A stretch of 64,000 bases of DNA from assembly GCA_003552585.1 (NCBI GenBank), contig PUNK01000013.1, positions 62,001 to 126,000 on the forward strand, read 5' to 3'. The notes under the pieces were generated by a model. It was not told the DNA's origin and ran no database searches. It saw only the letters and a list, made by a program, of their open reading frames with translations. The translations under genes and the position numbers were made by a program. This DNA comes from Thermoplasmata archaeon. GTDB lineage: Archaea > Thermoplasmatota > Thermoplasmata > Halarchaeoplasmatales > Halarchaeoplasmataceae. Shown here one piece after another: positions 50,314 through 60,280 of this stretch (positions within the stretch are counted from its first letter, which is position 1; every line of letters starts with the position of its first letter).

Positions 50314-50765
50314 ACAATAAAAGACATGAAAAACCACCTGATAAGGAGTTGAAGAGAAAGTTATCTCCACTTCAATACAAGGTGACACAATTGAAGGGGA
50401 CGGAGCCAGCTTTCCGGAACGAGTACTGGGATAACGAAGAAGAAGGGATTTATGTAGATGTTGTATCTGGAGAGGTGCTATTCAGCTCGAAGGATAAGTA
50501 CAGATCCGGTTCCGGATGGCCCAGTTTTAGCAGACCTCTCGAGCCCGATAATATAGTAACTAGGAAAGAAGAAGGTATATTTGACAGGAGGACTGAAGTT
50601 AGGAGTAAAAATGCTGATTCACACCTTGGGCATCTGTTCGATGACGGACCGGCACCCACTGGTAAACGCTACTGCATGAATTCCTCAGCACTCAAGTTCA
50701 TCCCAAAAGATAAGCTCGAAGAAGAAGGATATGAAGATTACCTCGAAATTTTCTCAGAAGGATGA
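50298..50765 (+). CDS. msrB: Peptide methionine sulfoxide reductase MsrB
   Basis: [60 protein letters not shown]...[15 protein letters not shown]. Confidence 0.95.
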   Translation: MLSKMNNKRHEKPPDKELKRKLSPLQYKVTQLKGTEPAFRNEYWDNEEEGIYVDVVSGEVLFSSKDKYRSGSGWPSFSRPLEPDNIVTRKEEGIFDRRTEVRSKNADSHLGHLFDDGPAPTGKRYCMNSSALKFIPKDKLEEEGYEDYLEIFSEG

Positions 50766-50888
50766 ACTAGTAGTTTTGGTAAGTAATGGATGATAGATCT
50801 ATATTCTAGAGGCATTCCGAATCGTATATCCTAACGGGTTTAGATGGTCCTAGTTCGCAAGGTACCAGTTTTCTTTCTTCCAACGATG

Positions 50889-52250
50889 TCACGATCCCTC
50901 TATCTTTCTAACATATCTTTCTATGTCGAATTTTCTTTTTAATCCGTTAGCGTTCATGTACCGAACCTTCCCATAGATCTTCCTTTCCTTCCATGCCTGA
51001 TCGTGTTTTCCAAAACACCATGCTACACCTGCATAACCATTAGGATCTCTTCCATCCAACTCGTACTTGTTGTTTAGATACAGAGAAGTGTGATAAGCTT
51101 CTTCAGGTGTCTCACTCCATTCGAGTATCTTTTTACCCCAGTACATACGCATGTAGCCATGCATCTTTCCCGTTTTAAGCATCTCTTTTTGAGCTGCATT
51201 CCAATACTCGTCATGTGTTCTTGCTTCCTCTAGTTCCTTTCTTGAATAAATATACTCCCGTTCATCGTTTTTGTGCTTTTCTAATGTTTCCCGGGCCCAT
51301 CCAGGTAAACAATTTATGTTCTCATAATCTTCGTTATAATAAACAAAATTAAATGCGAGTTCCCTCCTAACTATCAGCTGCTCAAGGAATCCTTCTACTC
51401 CTTCTCCACCTTTATTTTTGACTTCCAGAGCTATGTAAATCGGTGATATCTGTCCAAAGTGAAGATAAGGGCTCATATTGGAGAGACCGTCTTTAGAGGG
51501 GTCGTTGCTACACTCAGGATAATCTTCTAATTTGTTCTTTACAAAATAATCCAACTGCTTTTTAGCCTTGCTCGAACCACCTATGCCTTCTGCTACTGGT
51601 TTAACACTGGCATCTATTTCTAGTGAATCAAGAGCTTTTTCCATGTCAATACAATCAAAGCTCAGATCAAGAGATGACTGGGTCACATTACGTTCTTTGA
51701 CTGGCTTAAGGTATTTCTTCAACAGATTCTGAATCTTTGGTCTTATGGTCCGTGCAGCATACTCCTCCTTATCGGAAGTCTCTTCAACCGGAATCACTAA
51801 ATCAGTATCTACTTCTATAACAGGAACATCGATCTTTTTTGTGATCTCTTGTCTCCAATTTCTTGTATGAGCTAGGTAAGCTTTATCTACAACAGTGATC
51901 GAGGATTCTTTCGACATATCCACTACTGTATTTACAGGATCAGAATGTTTAACAACTAAAATTATATCCCTATCTTCTAACTCATGTTTTACTTCGTTCA
52001 GACCTTCGATCATGAAGTGATAATGTCTTAAATTAGCATCTTTAAAATCTTCAGTCAAACAAAATAGCACGACAAGAGGTATCTCCAGACTGTTGGCCTT
52101 ATCAACCGCGTATTCCAAGGCATGGTTGAACTCTGATCTCTGGGCCCGCTGCATCCAGTACAAGATGTAATTTCCGTCCTTGATCTCTCCGCCCTTCAAT
52201 ATGCACTGTCTCTCTTTTGGTATGTCTTCATGATCTGCTATCAAACCCAT
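50889..52250 (-). CDS. phr: Deoxyribodipyrimidine photolyase, class II-like
   Basis: YILYWMQRAQRSEFNHALEYAVDKANSLEIPLVVLFCLTEDF...MHGYMRMYWGKKILEWS...LDGRDPNGYAGVAWCFGKHDQAWKER. Confidence 0.94.
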   Translation of the reverse strand: MGLIADHEDIPKERQCILKGGEIKDGNYILYWMQRAQRSEFNHALEYAVDKANSLEIPLVVLFCLTEDFKDANLRHYHFMIEGLNEVKHELEDRDIILVVKHSDPVNTVVDMSKESSITVVDKAYLAHTRNWRQEITKKIDVPVIEVDTDLVIPVEETSDKEEYAARTIRPKIQNLLKKYLKPVKERNVTQSSLDLSFDCIDMEKALDSLEIDASVKPVAEGIGGSSKAKKQLDYFVKNKLEDYPECSNDPSKDGLSNMSPYLHFGQISPIYIALEVKNKGGEGVEGFLEQLIVRRELAFNFVYYNEDYENINCLPGWARETLEKHKNDEREYIYSRKELEEARTHDEYWNAAQKEMLKTGKMHGYMRMYWGKKILEWSETPEEAYHTSLYLNNKYELDGRDPNGYAGVAWCFGKHDQAWKERKIYGKVRYMNANGLKRKFDIERYVRKIEGS

Positions 52251-52417
52251 CTCAAACCATCCTATGATATATATCTCTATAACACTTAACAGTTGTGTTC
52301 AGTAAAGGGTTCATTATACTCTTTTTAACCGACCAAAAATAAAATTTTACTTTCTTCGCCATATATTAAATAAATTTAAATAGATGTACAACACTATTAC
52401 AACGGAGGTTAGCGGAT

Positions 52418-52861
52418 ATGAAATTGAAATTAGGGTTACTGCATTTATCCGAGAGAATACGGTGGAAAAATTGGCCAACATGGCTGAAAGGTATATTCCT
52501 ATTTTGGCCATCCTTGGGACCAGCTTATCTATTTATAACAAGAACCCCTATACCTACCGACGGCACGGGTGAGATAGAAACTATACTGGCCAACCTGGAG
52601 TACCAGAACTATTTTATAGTGGTCTTCCTAGGATTGTGGTCCATAAATCTAGTTGTTCTTGGGATCGTGTGGATAATAGGGGGTTTGATATCTCACACGT
52701 ATAGGGATCATCTATCTAAGAGGACATCCATCCCTGTTAAAAAGATCATCAGGGACATCAAAAGAAGAAATACCATATATGGAAATAGAGTAAGGGCGTA
52801 TAAGAACAATCCAAAACAATTGAGAGTGCTGAAGAAGAAAAAAGATGAGGTAGACGAATAG
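52418..52861 (+). CDS. Two-TM membrane protein, hypothetical
   Basis: SD ggaggt 11 nt upstream of ATG52418; LGLWSINLVVLGIVWIIGGLISHTYRDHL. Confidence 0.65.
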   Translation: MKLKLGLLHLSERIRWKNWPTWLKGIFLFWPSLGPAYLFITRTPIPTDGTGEIETILANLEYQNYFIVVFLGLWSINLVVLGIVWIIGGLISHTYRDHLSKRTSIPVKKIIRDIKRRNTIYGNRVRAYKNNPKQLRVLKKKKDEVDE

Positions 52862-53166
52862 AGGGATCTTCAAGACACATCTTTTGTTATTTTTACAGAT
52901 TTAGCGACAGATCTATTATTCTATATATTACAGTACTAAAGCTATATACTAATATCTTAGATATGTTTTATTGGATTTCTGGAAAGGTATTTCTCTTATC
53001 TCGTTTTAATAAAGTTTTCTTTACTTTAACCAATTCAAACATTTAAAAAGTATATAAATAAATAGACTATTAAATTAAAATTACGAAAATATAGTTAAAC
53101 ACAAAACTAAATAGATATAGATATGTTTATATACCAGTATAGTTATTATCGATATGGTGATAAAAA

Positions 53167-56100
53167 GTGAAACAATACGGAATTGTGCTGTTACTTGCAA
53201 GTTTCCTTGTGATTGGCAGCATAGGAATTGGTGCAACGGTGATAGACAGAGCCTCCCCGTCAGGGGTGGACAGTGAAGCAACATATTATGATATAACCGT
53301 GTTCAAGTACTACGATGTGAACGCCGATGGGCACTATGATGAAGAAATAGATTATCCACTCGAAGGATGGCACATGGAACTCTACGGTAAAGACGTAGAA
53401 AATCCCCCAGGTGATCCAAGAGATCATCCACCATGGTACTTCCTTGAGGAGGGATGGACCGACAGTGATGGATACGTGATATTCGAAGATTACGTAAGTG
53501 GAAACCCACCAGGACCTACAGGACACTACAAAGTAAGGGAGATCATACCCGAGGGATGGTACAACGTTGGATCGGCAGTTTACCCAACACCGGAAAACGG
53601 TGGTGAGGCACTATCTCTAGCAGTAGAAGAAGACGACAATGAGTCCTACGTAGAAGACTCATTCTGGCTGAGGACACCGATGACCGTTGAATTCGGTAAT
53701 GCATTGATCGACGGTGAAATATTGGTCTATAAATTCCACGATACGGAGATGACCGGAGAATTTGATCCAGAAATTGATTACATGCTAGAAGGGTGGATGT
53801 TCAATCTATGGACGACCGACGATGGAGAACCTGATGAGATAATAGCCAACGGAACAACAGACAGCAATGGAGAATTGCTCTTCGAAAACATATCTCCAGG
53901 AGATTATATCGTACAAGAAATACTCCAAGAGAACTGGAAGAACACTACTGAATTGTTACAACCAGTTACGGTTTATCCAGGGCAAACATCTGAGTTATGG
54001 TTCGGTAATGTAGAATACGCCGACATAACAGTCTACAAGTTCTATGATTCTAACTACGACGGTGATTGGTACGAAGAGGAACTGATAGACGGTTTCATGT
54101 TCCAACTTTGGGAGGCAGATGAGGATGGTAACCCTATAGAAACCATCGGAGAGCCTTTGGAAACGGAAGAAGGTATGGCTGTGTTCGAGGACCTATTACC
54201 AGGCTACTATGTTGTACAGGAGATAATGCCAGAGGTGGAAGAGGGCGAATGCTGCTGGGTATCTACCACAGGAGAACTTCAGTTCGTCGAAGTAAAATCA
54301 GGTGGAATGTACACACTGTGGTTCGGTAACGTTCGTGGAGGACGCATCGAGGGCATGAAGTTCCTTGATGTAGAAGCTACCGGCGAGTTCGAAGTTGGTC
54401 TCGATAAACCCTTGATGGGCTGGGAGATCAATCTATGGACCGATGTCGATGGAGAACCCGGGGAGATAGTGGACAGTACCGTTACCGATAGATCGGGTGA
54501 ATATTACTTCGATTGTGTCGTTCCTGGACCTTACTTCGTACAAGAGGTATTGTACGATGGTTGGTACAACGTGACACCTGCTATAGTGTGGGTATACGTA
54601 GAACCCTGTGAGACCGTTTACGGTATAGACTTTGCGAACTGTATGTTCAAGGACATATACGGGATCAAGTTCTACGACTACGATATGGACGGAGTGTTCG
54701 ATCCTGAAGTAGATTGGGTCCTAGAAGGCTGGGAGATACAACTGCTCAACGAAGATATGGATATCATAGATACATTCGAGACACTGCCGAACGGATATTA
54801 TTTCTTCGAGGGATTGAGCGTTGGTACATACTACGTGCAAGAGGTCGTTCCAGAAGGATGGATGAACACTACTGCTTCAAAAGTAGAAGTCGTGCTCAAC
54901 TGTTGTACACCATGTATGGTTATAAACTTCGGTAACTACGAGTTACCAGAGATAACGATATACAAGTTCTACGATGTAAACATGGATGGCGTGTATGATC
55001 CTGATGCAGGCGATTACTTGATTGAAGAAGAAGTCATGTTCAACATCTGGGCGGACCTACACGATGGACAGATCATAGAATATGATATAGCAGTAACTGG
55101 TATGCTGAATTTCATCACTGACGTAGGCTACTACAGGATAACCGAGGACCTGCCAGAAGGATGGATGAACACGACCGATCTGATGCAAGATAACACTCTA
55201 GGGCCAAGCGACCATTGGGAAGTTTACTTCGGTAATGTACAATACGGAGACCTGATAGTCTACAAGTTCTACGATGTCGAGATGACCGGAGAATATGACG
55301 AAGAAATGGATGAGCTGTTGGAAGGCTGGACTTTCAACCTGTGGACCACTGTGGACGGTATACCGGATGAGGTTATAGCAACCAACGTGACTGGTCCTGA
55401 AGGATACGCCATGTTCGAGTCTTTGGAGTCTGGATGGTACGCAGTTGAAGAGATATTACAAGATTGCTGGTTCCCAACCACTGATTTGATACAGTACGTA
55501 GAAATCGAAGTTAGTACTACTTCTGAACTTTGGTTCGGTAATGTCCCAGGTGGTTTCATAGAGGGATACAAGTACTGCGACCGGAACCTGAATCAGGAAT
55601 TCGATTGTGGTGAATGTGGTCTAGAAGGCTGGGAGATAAATCTTTGGAAGTACATGGAAGACGAGACCCCTCAAAACAACTTGATACATTATATGTCAAC
55701 GATCACTGACGAAAATGGATACTACAACTTCACGTGTGTAGAACCTGGATGGTACATACTGGAAGAAGTGATGCAGGACGGATGGTACAACAGTACACCA
55801 TATTACTACCTGATCGAGGTACTACCAGAAGATGAGTTGCGCTATGACTTCGGAAACTATCGGCATGGAGACATCTACGGATTGAAGTTCTGTGACTTCA
55901 ACATGAACGGTGAATTCGATGAGTGTTTAGACTGGCCGCTGTACGGTTGGGAGATCCAACTATGGTCCGCTGATGAATATGGAAATCCAATAGAGTTGAT
56001 AGACACAACATACACAGATAACTGGGGTATGTACAGATTCGAATATCTTCCACCAGGTGACTACGTGGTCGCTGAAGTGTTGAAGGACTGCGGTTGGATA

Positions 56101-56496
56101 AACACGACCGACATGGAAGTCCATGTCCAATTAGGTTGTGTTGAAGAAGTCGAGGTAAACTTCGGCAACTACAGACCGAGCAACATCTCGGTAAAAGCCT
56201 ACGACTATGAGATGAACGAACCAGTAGCGGGTCTATTGATAGAACTCTGGGTGGCCGATGAGTACGGAAACCCCATAGAGATGATAGATTCGGGATATAC
56301 TGGACCACACGGATACTACATATTCCCAACCTATGATCCGGGATACTACATCGTACAGACTGCCGACGGATATCACTCAGAATTCGTTATACTGAGATGC
56401 AGTACGGCATATGTCGTGTTTGAATACTATGACTATGGTTACGAAGAGACACCCCAGATGAACATATCGAAAGCTGAATACGTGAAGCTTGCATGA
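53167..56496 (+). CDS. Giant (1109 aa) SdrD B-like / Cna_B-like repeat surface protein
   Basis: Signal peptide MKQYGIVLLLASFLVIGSIGIGA then about 10 repeats of about 100 aa built on (V/I)YKFYDVxxDGxYDxExDxxLEGWxxxLW...G-Y/F-F...GxYxVxExxxxxWxNTT...xFGN. Confidence 0.9.
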   Translation: MKQYGIVLLLASFLVIGSIGIGATVIDRASPSGVDSEATYYDITVFKYYDVNADGHYDEEIDYPLEGWHMELYGKDVENPPGDPRDHPPWYFLEEGWTDSDGYVIFEDYVSGNPPGPTGHYKVREIIPEGWYNVGSAVYPTPENGGEALSLAVEEDDNESYVEDSFWLRTPMTVEFGNALIDGEILVYKFHDTEMTGEFDPEIDYMLEGWMFNLWTTDDGEPDEIIANGTTDSNGELLFENISPGDYIVQEILQENWKNTTELLQPVTVYPGQTSELWFGNVEYADITVYKFYDSNYDGDWYEEELIDGFMFQLWEADEDGNPIETIGEPLETEEGMAVFEDLLPGYYVVQEIMPEVEEGECCWVSTTGELQFVEVKSGGMYTLWFGNVRGGRIEGMKFLDVEATGEFEVGLDKPLMGWEINLWTDVDGEPGEIVDSTVTDRSGEYYFDCVVPGPYFVQEVLYDGWYNVTPAIVWVYVEPCETVYGIDFANCMFKDIYGIKFYDYDMDGVFDPEVDWVLEGWEIQLLNEDMDIIDTFETLPNGYYFFEGLSVGTYYVQEVVPEGWMNTTASKVEVVLNCCTPCMVINFGNYELPEITIYKFYDVNMDGVYDPDAGDYLIEEEVMFNIWADLHDGQIIEYDIAVTGMLNFITDVGYYRITEDLPEGWMNTTDLMQDNTLGPSDHWEVYFGNVQYGDLIVYKFYDVEMTGEYDEEMDELLEGWTFNLWTTVDGIPDEVIATNVTGPEGYAMFESLESGWYAVEEILQDCWFPTTDLIQYVEIEVSTTSELWFGNVPGGFIEGYKYCDRNLNQEFDCGECGLEGWEINLWKYMEDETPQNNLIHYMSTITDENGYYNFTCVEPGWYILEEVMQDGWYNSTPYYYLIEVLPEDELRYDFGNYRHGDIYGLKFCDFNMNGEFDECLDWPLYGWEIQLWSADEYGNPIELIDTTYTDNWGMYRFEYLPPGDYVVAEVLKDCGWINTTDMEVHVQLGCVEEVEVNFGNYRPSNISVKAYDYEMNEPVAGLLIELWVADEYGNPIEMIDSGYTGPHGYYIFPTYDPGYYIVQTADGYHSEFVILRCSTAYVVFEYYDYGYEETPQMNISKAEYVKLA

Positions 56497-56657
56497 AATT
56501 ATCCGATAAGCACCAAAAAAACCCTTTTCCCTTTTTTTAATTTATTACCAAAAGATGTAGTTTAGTTTTTCTAAATATTAAAACGATTAAACTAAATACA
56601 ATTATATGAATCTAAATAGATAAGTATAATAAGAAGGAAAGAGATACTTATGCTTGC

Positions 56658-57494
56658 ATGGGAGGCATGTGCATGGGCAAAAAAAGTATCAAAGTAGTTA
56701 ATATAGATAAGTATAATCTTGAGGAATTGGAAGGCCTTTGTATCCCTGATAACAAGCTAGATGATCCCTTGTTCATCGAAGGCAATATGTTATGGAAGCA
56801 GTGGATTAGGAAGAATTTAAACAAATACAATTCGATCGGAAAAATAGCTTATCAGGGTTCAGGAGTTGTAGGATCGATCCACTATATACCTAAACCGAAA
56901 CAAAAAGTGGTCGAGATCAAATGTCTCTTTGTTAAAGAGAATGGTGAGGAAGAGGAAATCAAAAATATACTTTTAAAAAATACTATAAATGATTTTAAAT
57001 CTTCTAAGATTTATTTTGGTAATGAACCTGCCCTCGGGCTAGTAACGTATACCTTCCCTTTTCAAAGATACTCAGGACAAGCGGAGTTCTTTAAAGAGAA
57101 CGGTTTCGAACAAGTTTCTGAGGAAAATCCCTATCTCCTTTATTATCCTATAAACGGAGATTTTGATCCTGAACTCGAGTATGCAGATTTTCCTGTCGAT
57201 GACTCAGACAAAGATAAAGTTCTGATATTATGTAATGCATCTTGTCCGTTCTGTGTTAAAGATACCATAGAAACACTCGACAAATTGAGGAAACTTAACA
57301 TGAACATGTCTCTCAAGATAAAGATACCTTTCGAGGAAACGGAAGAACTGACCCATGTATATTCCATGCCAACTTGCATTGTTATAAATGACAAGGTTGT
57401 AGAATTTTCCATCATGGACAGCGATAAATTCTTAAAAGAAATTAAAGAAGCTATTAAATCCGAGGGGCTTGTAAGTACCTTCGATGAGAGGTAA
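56658..57494 (+). CDS. GNAT-like acetyltransferase fused to a C-terminal thioredoxin-like (YoaP-like) domain; start may be ATG56673
   Basis: GNAT-type tail GQAEFFKENGFEQVSEENPYLLYYPI followed by VLILCNASCPFCVKDTIETLDKLRKL...MPTCIVINDKVVEF with CPFC. Confidence 0.72.
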   Translation: MGGMCMGKKSIKVVNIDKYNLEELEGLCIPDNKLDDPLFIEGNMLWKQWIRKNLNKYNSIGKIAYQGSGVVGSIHYIPKPKQKVVEIKCLFVKENGEEEEIKNILLKNTINDFKSSKIYFGNEPALGLVTYTFPFQRYSGQAEFFKENGFEQVSEENPYLLYYPINGDFDPELEYADFPVDDSDKDKVLILCNASCPFCVKDTIETLDKLRKLNMNMSLKIKIPFEETEELTHVYSMPTCIVINDKVVEFSIMDSDKFLKEIKEAIKSEGLVSTFDER

Positions 57495-57623
57495 AACAAA
57501 TTCCTGAGTAGTGGGACGAACTTTCATTATCTTTTTTAATCCACTCTGCTTTGACGGCAAACATGAGCGCAGACCTTGTCAATCGAATAAATACAAATAG
57601 TATGTGTAAACTGGTGGATCGAG

Positions 57624-58370
57624 ATGGAAGAAAAAGAATGGTTTGAGGACCAATGGTTCTGGGAAGACTATGAAAATGTTTTATTCCCAAAAGAAAGACT
57701 TCAAAAGACCAGTGGACAGGTTGACCGCTTAGTAGAACTACTGGATCTAAAAAAAGACCATCGGATACTAGACCTTGCATGCGGTGTTGGGAGACATTCT
57801 TTGGAGCTCGGTAGAAGGGGGTATAAAGTCACGGGATTGGACCTTTCGGAGAGTTATATGAAAGAGGCTTCAAAGAAGGCCGAAGCCGAGGGACTAGATG
57901 TCAAATTCATCCAGGGGGATATGAGAGATTTCGTTAGAGAAGACTATTACAACGCAGTGATCAATTTCTGGTCTTCCTTCGGTTATTTTGAGCGTGAAGA
58001 AGATAACCTGAAGGTGTTGAAAAATGTTTACTCATCTTTGAAAAAAGGTGGTATGTTCCTGGTAGATGTGATGGGAAAAGAGATAGTGGATAGGATATAT
58101 AGTGAAAGAGACTGGTGCCGTATAGATGATGGTTTTTTTCTAGAAGAGCGTTTTTTAAGAGAAGGTGGAAAATATTTGGAAAGTGATTGGATACTGATAA
58201 AGGATGGGCAGGTGAGGGAACACAAGTTCATATACCGTTTATACTCTGATAAAGAGGTTAAAGATATGCTCAAGAGGATCGGATTTTCTTCCGTTAGAAC
58301 TATTGGGGACATCTATGGCTCGGAGTATAACGGTGATGCAGAAAGACTCATAGCTATCGCCCAAAAATAG
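57624..58370 (+). CDS. SAM-dependent class I methyltransferase
   Basis: DHRILDLACGVGRHSLELGRRGYKVTGLDLSESYMKEASKKAEAEGLDVKFIQGDMRDF. Confidence 0.93.
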   Translation: MEEKEWFEDQWFWEDYENVLFPKERLQKTSGQVDRLVELLDLKKDHRILDLACGVGRHSLELGRRGYKVTGLDLSESYMKEASKKAEAEGLDVKFIQGDMRDFVREDYYNAVINFWSSFGYFEREEDNLKVLKNVYSSLKKGGMFLVDVMGKEIVDRIYSERDWCRIDDGFFLEERFLREGGKYLESDWILIKDGQVREHKFIYRLYSDKEVKDMLKRIGFSSVRTIGDIYGSEYNGDAERLIAIAQK

Positions 58371-58376
58371 GTTCGA

Positions 58377-59282
58377 TTACATGAACAGCAGCACCACGAT
58401 GGTCCCTACGACTATGATCACCGATCCAACAAGCAATGTTAGAGTGATCTTTTCCAGTTTTGGTAGTAATATGTAGGAGAGTATAAGGACGAATAAAGGT
58501 GCGACCTGCCAGATAGGATTTACGACTACTATTCGCGATATGGATAATGCTAAAAAATTCAGATAAAAGGCTGAGGCACAGAATAAGGCGATCACAACGT
58601 ACCAATACAGATTTGGAGACATCATGCTTTTCAGGCTGATACGTTTCTGCTTAAAACCTTCTATCACCAAAAAACCAAGGATCCCTCCGAAAGAGCTTAT
58701 CATCAAACCCATGATAACAGAGGTACCATGCATCAGTCCGAAACGTGTGAAAAACCAGTTCAGACCCCAGAAAAACCCAGCAAGAAGAGGAAGAGAAAGA
58801 TCAAACCATCTTTTCTCTGATGTTATATGTTCCTTGTCATTCGATATCTCTCTAGAAACCAGTGCGGCTCCCACGACTATCAGGACAACTCCGATCAGAT
58901 GAAAAGAAGATAGAGACTCCCCCAAAAATAATATAGATAACGCTAGGGCTGTGATGACTTGAGTTTTTATTAAAGGCATTGTTCTGGAGGCACCTATACG
59001 CTGAATCGAAAGGAATAATAGACGATAGCCTAAGAAAAATCCAAAAAAACCAGATGATAGAAATGAAATAAAAGAGATCATATTAACTTCGAAGGAGGGA
59101 TAATGCAATATTATAGTAAGGGCAGACCATATGATAAAATTTACAACTAAAACGATGGCGACTAGTTTCTTTGTGGAGCCACCGACGGTGGACTTCCTCA
59201 CAAAAATACTTTGAAAGGCCACTACAAGTGCTCCTATCAATGCTAAAATAGCACCGATCAGATCTGGATTAGACAATACCAT
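58377..59282 (-). CDS. EamA/DMT family transporter
   Basis: Ten hydrophobic segments; ALIGALVVAFQSIFVRKSTVGGSTKK... and second EamA repeat. Confidence 0.85.
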   Translation of the reverse strand: MVLSNPDLIGAILALIGALVVAFQSIFVRKSTVGGSTKKLVAIVLVVNFIIWSALTIILHYPSFEVNMISFISFLSSGFFGFFLGYRLLFLSIQRIGASRTMPLIKTQVITALALSILFLGESLSSFHLIGVVLIVVGAALVSREISNDKEHITSEKRWFDLSLPLLAGFFWGLNWFFTRFGLMHGTSVIMGLMISSFGGILGFLVIEGFKQKRISLKSMMSPNLYWYVVIALFCASAFYLNFLALSISRIVVVNPIWQVAPLFVLILSYILLPKLEKITLTLLVGSVIIVVGTIVVLLFM

Positions 59283-59407
59283 AGCTCTACGGATAAGATA
59301 TTAATTGTGGTAATATCTTTTGCTGTTCTTTATCGATATATTGCGTTCAAAGGACTCTCGCCATTCGGACGACTATAAGTTTAAAACATTAGTTTTCATA
59401 TAACTAT

Positions 59408-60139
59408 ATGATGAAAAGAGATTTCTTGAAGGACACGGTCAGGAAGAAAACCGATTTTTCTAAAACCGATCAGAAGAAGGGAGTTCCCACACCTCCGATC
59501 CAGAAGCCTGTACCGGAGGGGAAGGAGATATTAGACCTGCCTAGCCCTGAGAGATGCAAAGTGGATATATCGTTGGTGGTGTCCATCTCCGAACGTAGAT
59601 CCAGACGTTCTTTTTCAGAGGATGATATCTCATTGGAGGAACTGTCTTTTCTCCTTTGGGCAACACAGGGGATAAGAAAAAAGATCGATCGCTGCCACAC
59701 ATATAGGGTTGTTCCATCGGCAGGATGCAGACATGCTCTAGAGACCTACATCGCTGCGCTGAGAGTGGATGGTTTGGAGAAGGCTATATACCGTTATCTG
59801 CCCTTGGAACACGGACTTGTAAAAGTAATCGAGACTGCAGACCTGGAATCTAAAATTACTGATGCTGCCCTAGGTCAACGCTTTGCAGGGGATTGCGCTG
59901 CGACCTTCATTTGGACCACCATCCCCTACCGGATGGAATGGCGTTATGGTGATGCATCTTACAAGGTCATAGCTCTGGATACAGGGCATGTTTGTCAGAA
60001 TCTCTACCTTGCATGTGAAGGGATCGGGTGCGGTACGTGTGCGATAGCTGCATATGACCAGGATCTGATGGACGAACTTTTAGGTGTCGATGGAGAAGAA
60101 GAGTTCACCATCTACGTATCACCTGTGGGTAAAGTTTAG
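59408..60139 (+). CDS. SagB-type nitroreductase/dehydrogenase family protein
   Basis: ISERRSRRSFSEDDISLEELSFLLWATQGIRK...YRVVPSAGCRHALETYIAA...GHVCQNLYLACEGIGCGTCAIAAYDQDLMDELLGVDGEEEFTIYVSPVGK. Confidence 0.92.
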   Translation: MMKRDFLKDTVRKKTDFSKTDQKKGVPTPPIQKPVPEGKEILDLPSPERCKVDISLVVSISERRSRRSFSEDDISLEELSFLLWATQGIRKKIDRCHTYRVVPSAGCRHALETYIAALRVDGLEKAIYRYLPLEHGLVKVIETADLESKITDAALGQRFAGDCAATFIWTTIPYRMEWRYGDASYKVIALDTGHVCQNLYLACEGIGCGTCAIAAYDQDLMDELLGVDGEEEFTIYVSPVGKV

Positions 60140-60224
60140 GTTGATAAACTCACCTGTGTGGAGTAATTTGATCTCATATTACGTTTCGAGTGAACCGCCC
60201 GATGTATCATCTATAGTGTTCTCA

Positions 60225-60266
60225 GGTAGGGAAGCCCCACGGCTCTGCCGTGTGGGAGGTTGTCAC
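60225..60266 (+). mobile_element. Orphan IS200/IS605-type right end / omegaRNA-scaffold-like hairpin (no tnpA or tnpB present)
   Basis: GTAGGGAAGCCCCACGGC-TCT-GCCGTGTGGGAGGTTGTCACC: 9-bp stem with one bulged T, flanked by GAAG and GAGG..TGTCAC as at the 3' ends of archaeal TnpB elements. Confidence 0.6.
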
Positions 60267-60280
60267 CTCCGCACAGTACC

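Noticed and set aside
55898-56329. 143-aa minus-strand Arg/Ser-rich ORF
   Set aside because: Antisense of the SdrD-like repeat gene; composition is an artefact of repeat codons
53167-56496. Repetitive DNA considered as CRISPR or tandem satellite
   Set aside because: Repeats are about 300 bp, protein-coding, in frame and strongly diverged; no CRISPR-like short repeats or spacers in the window
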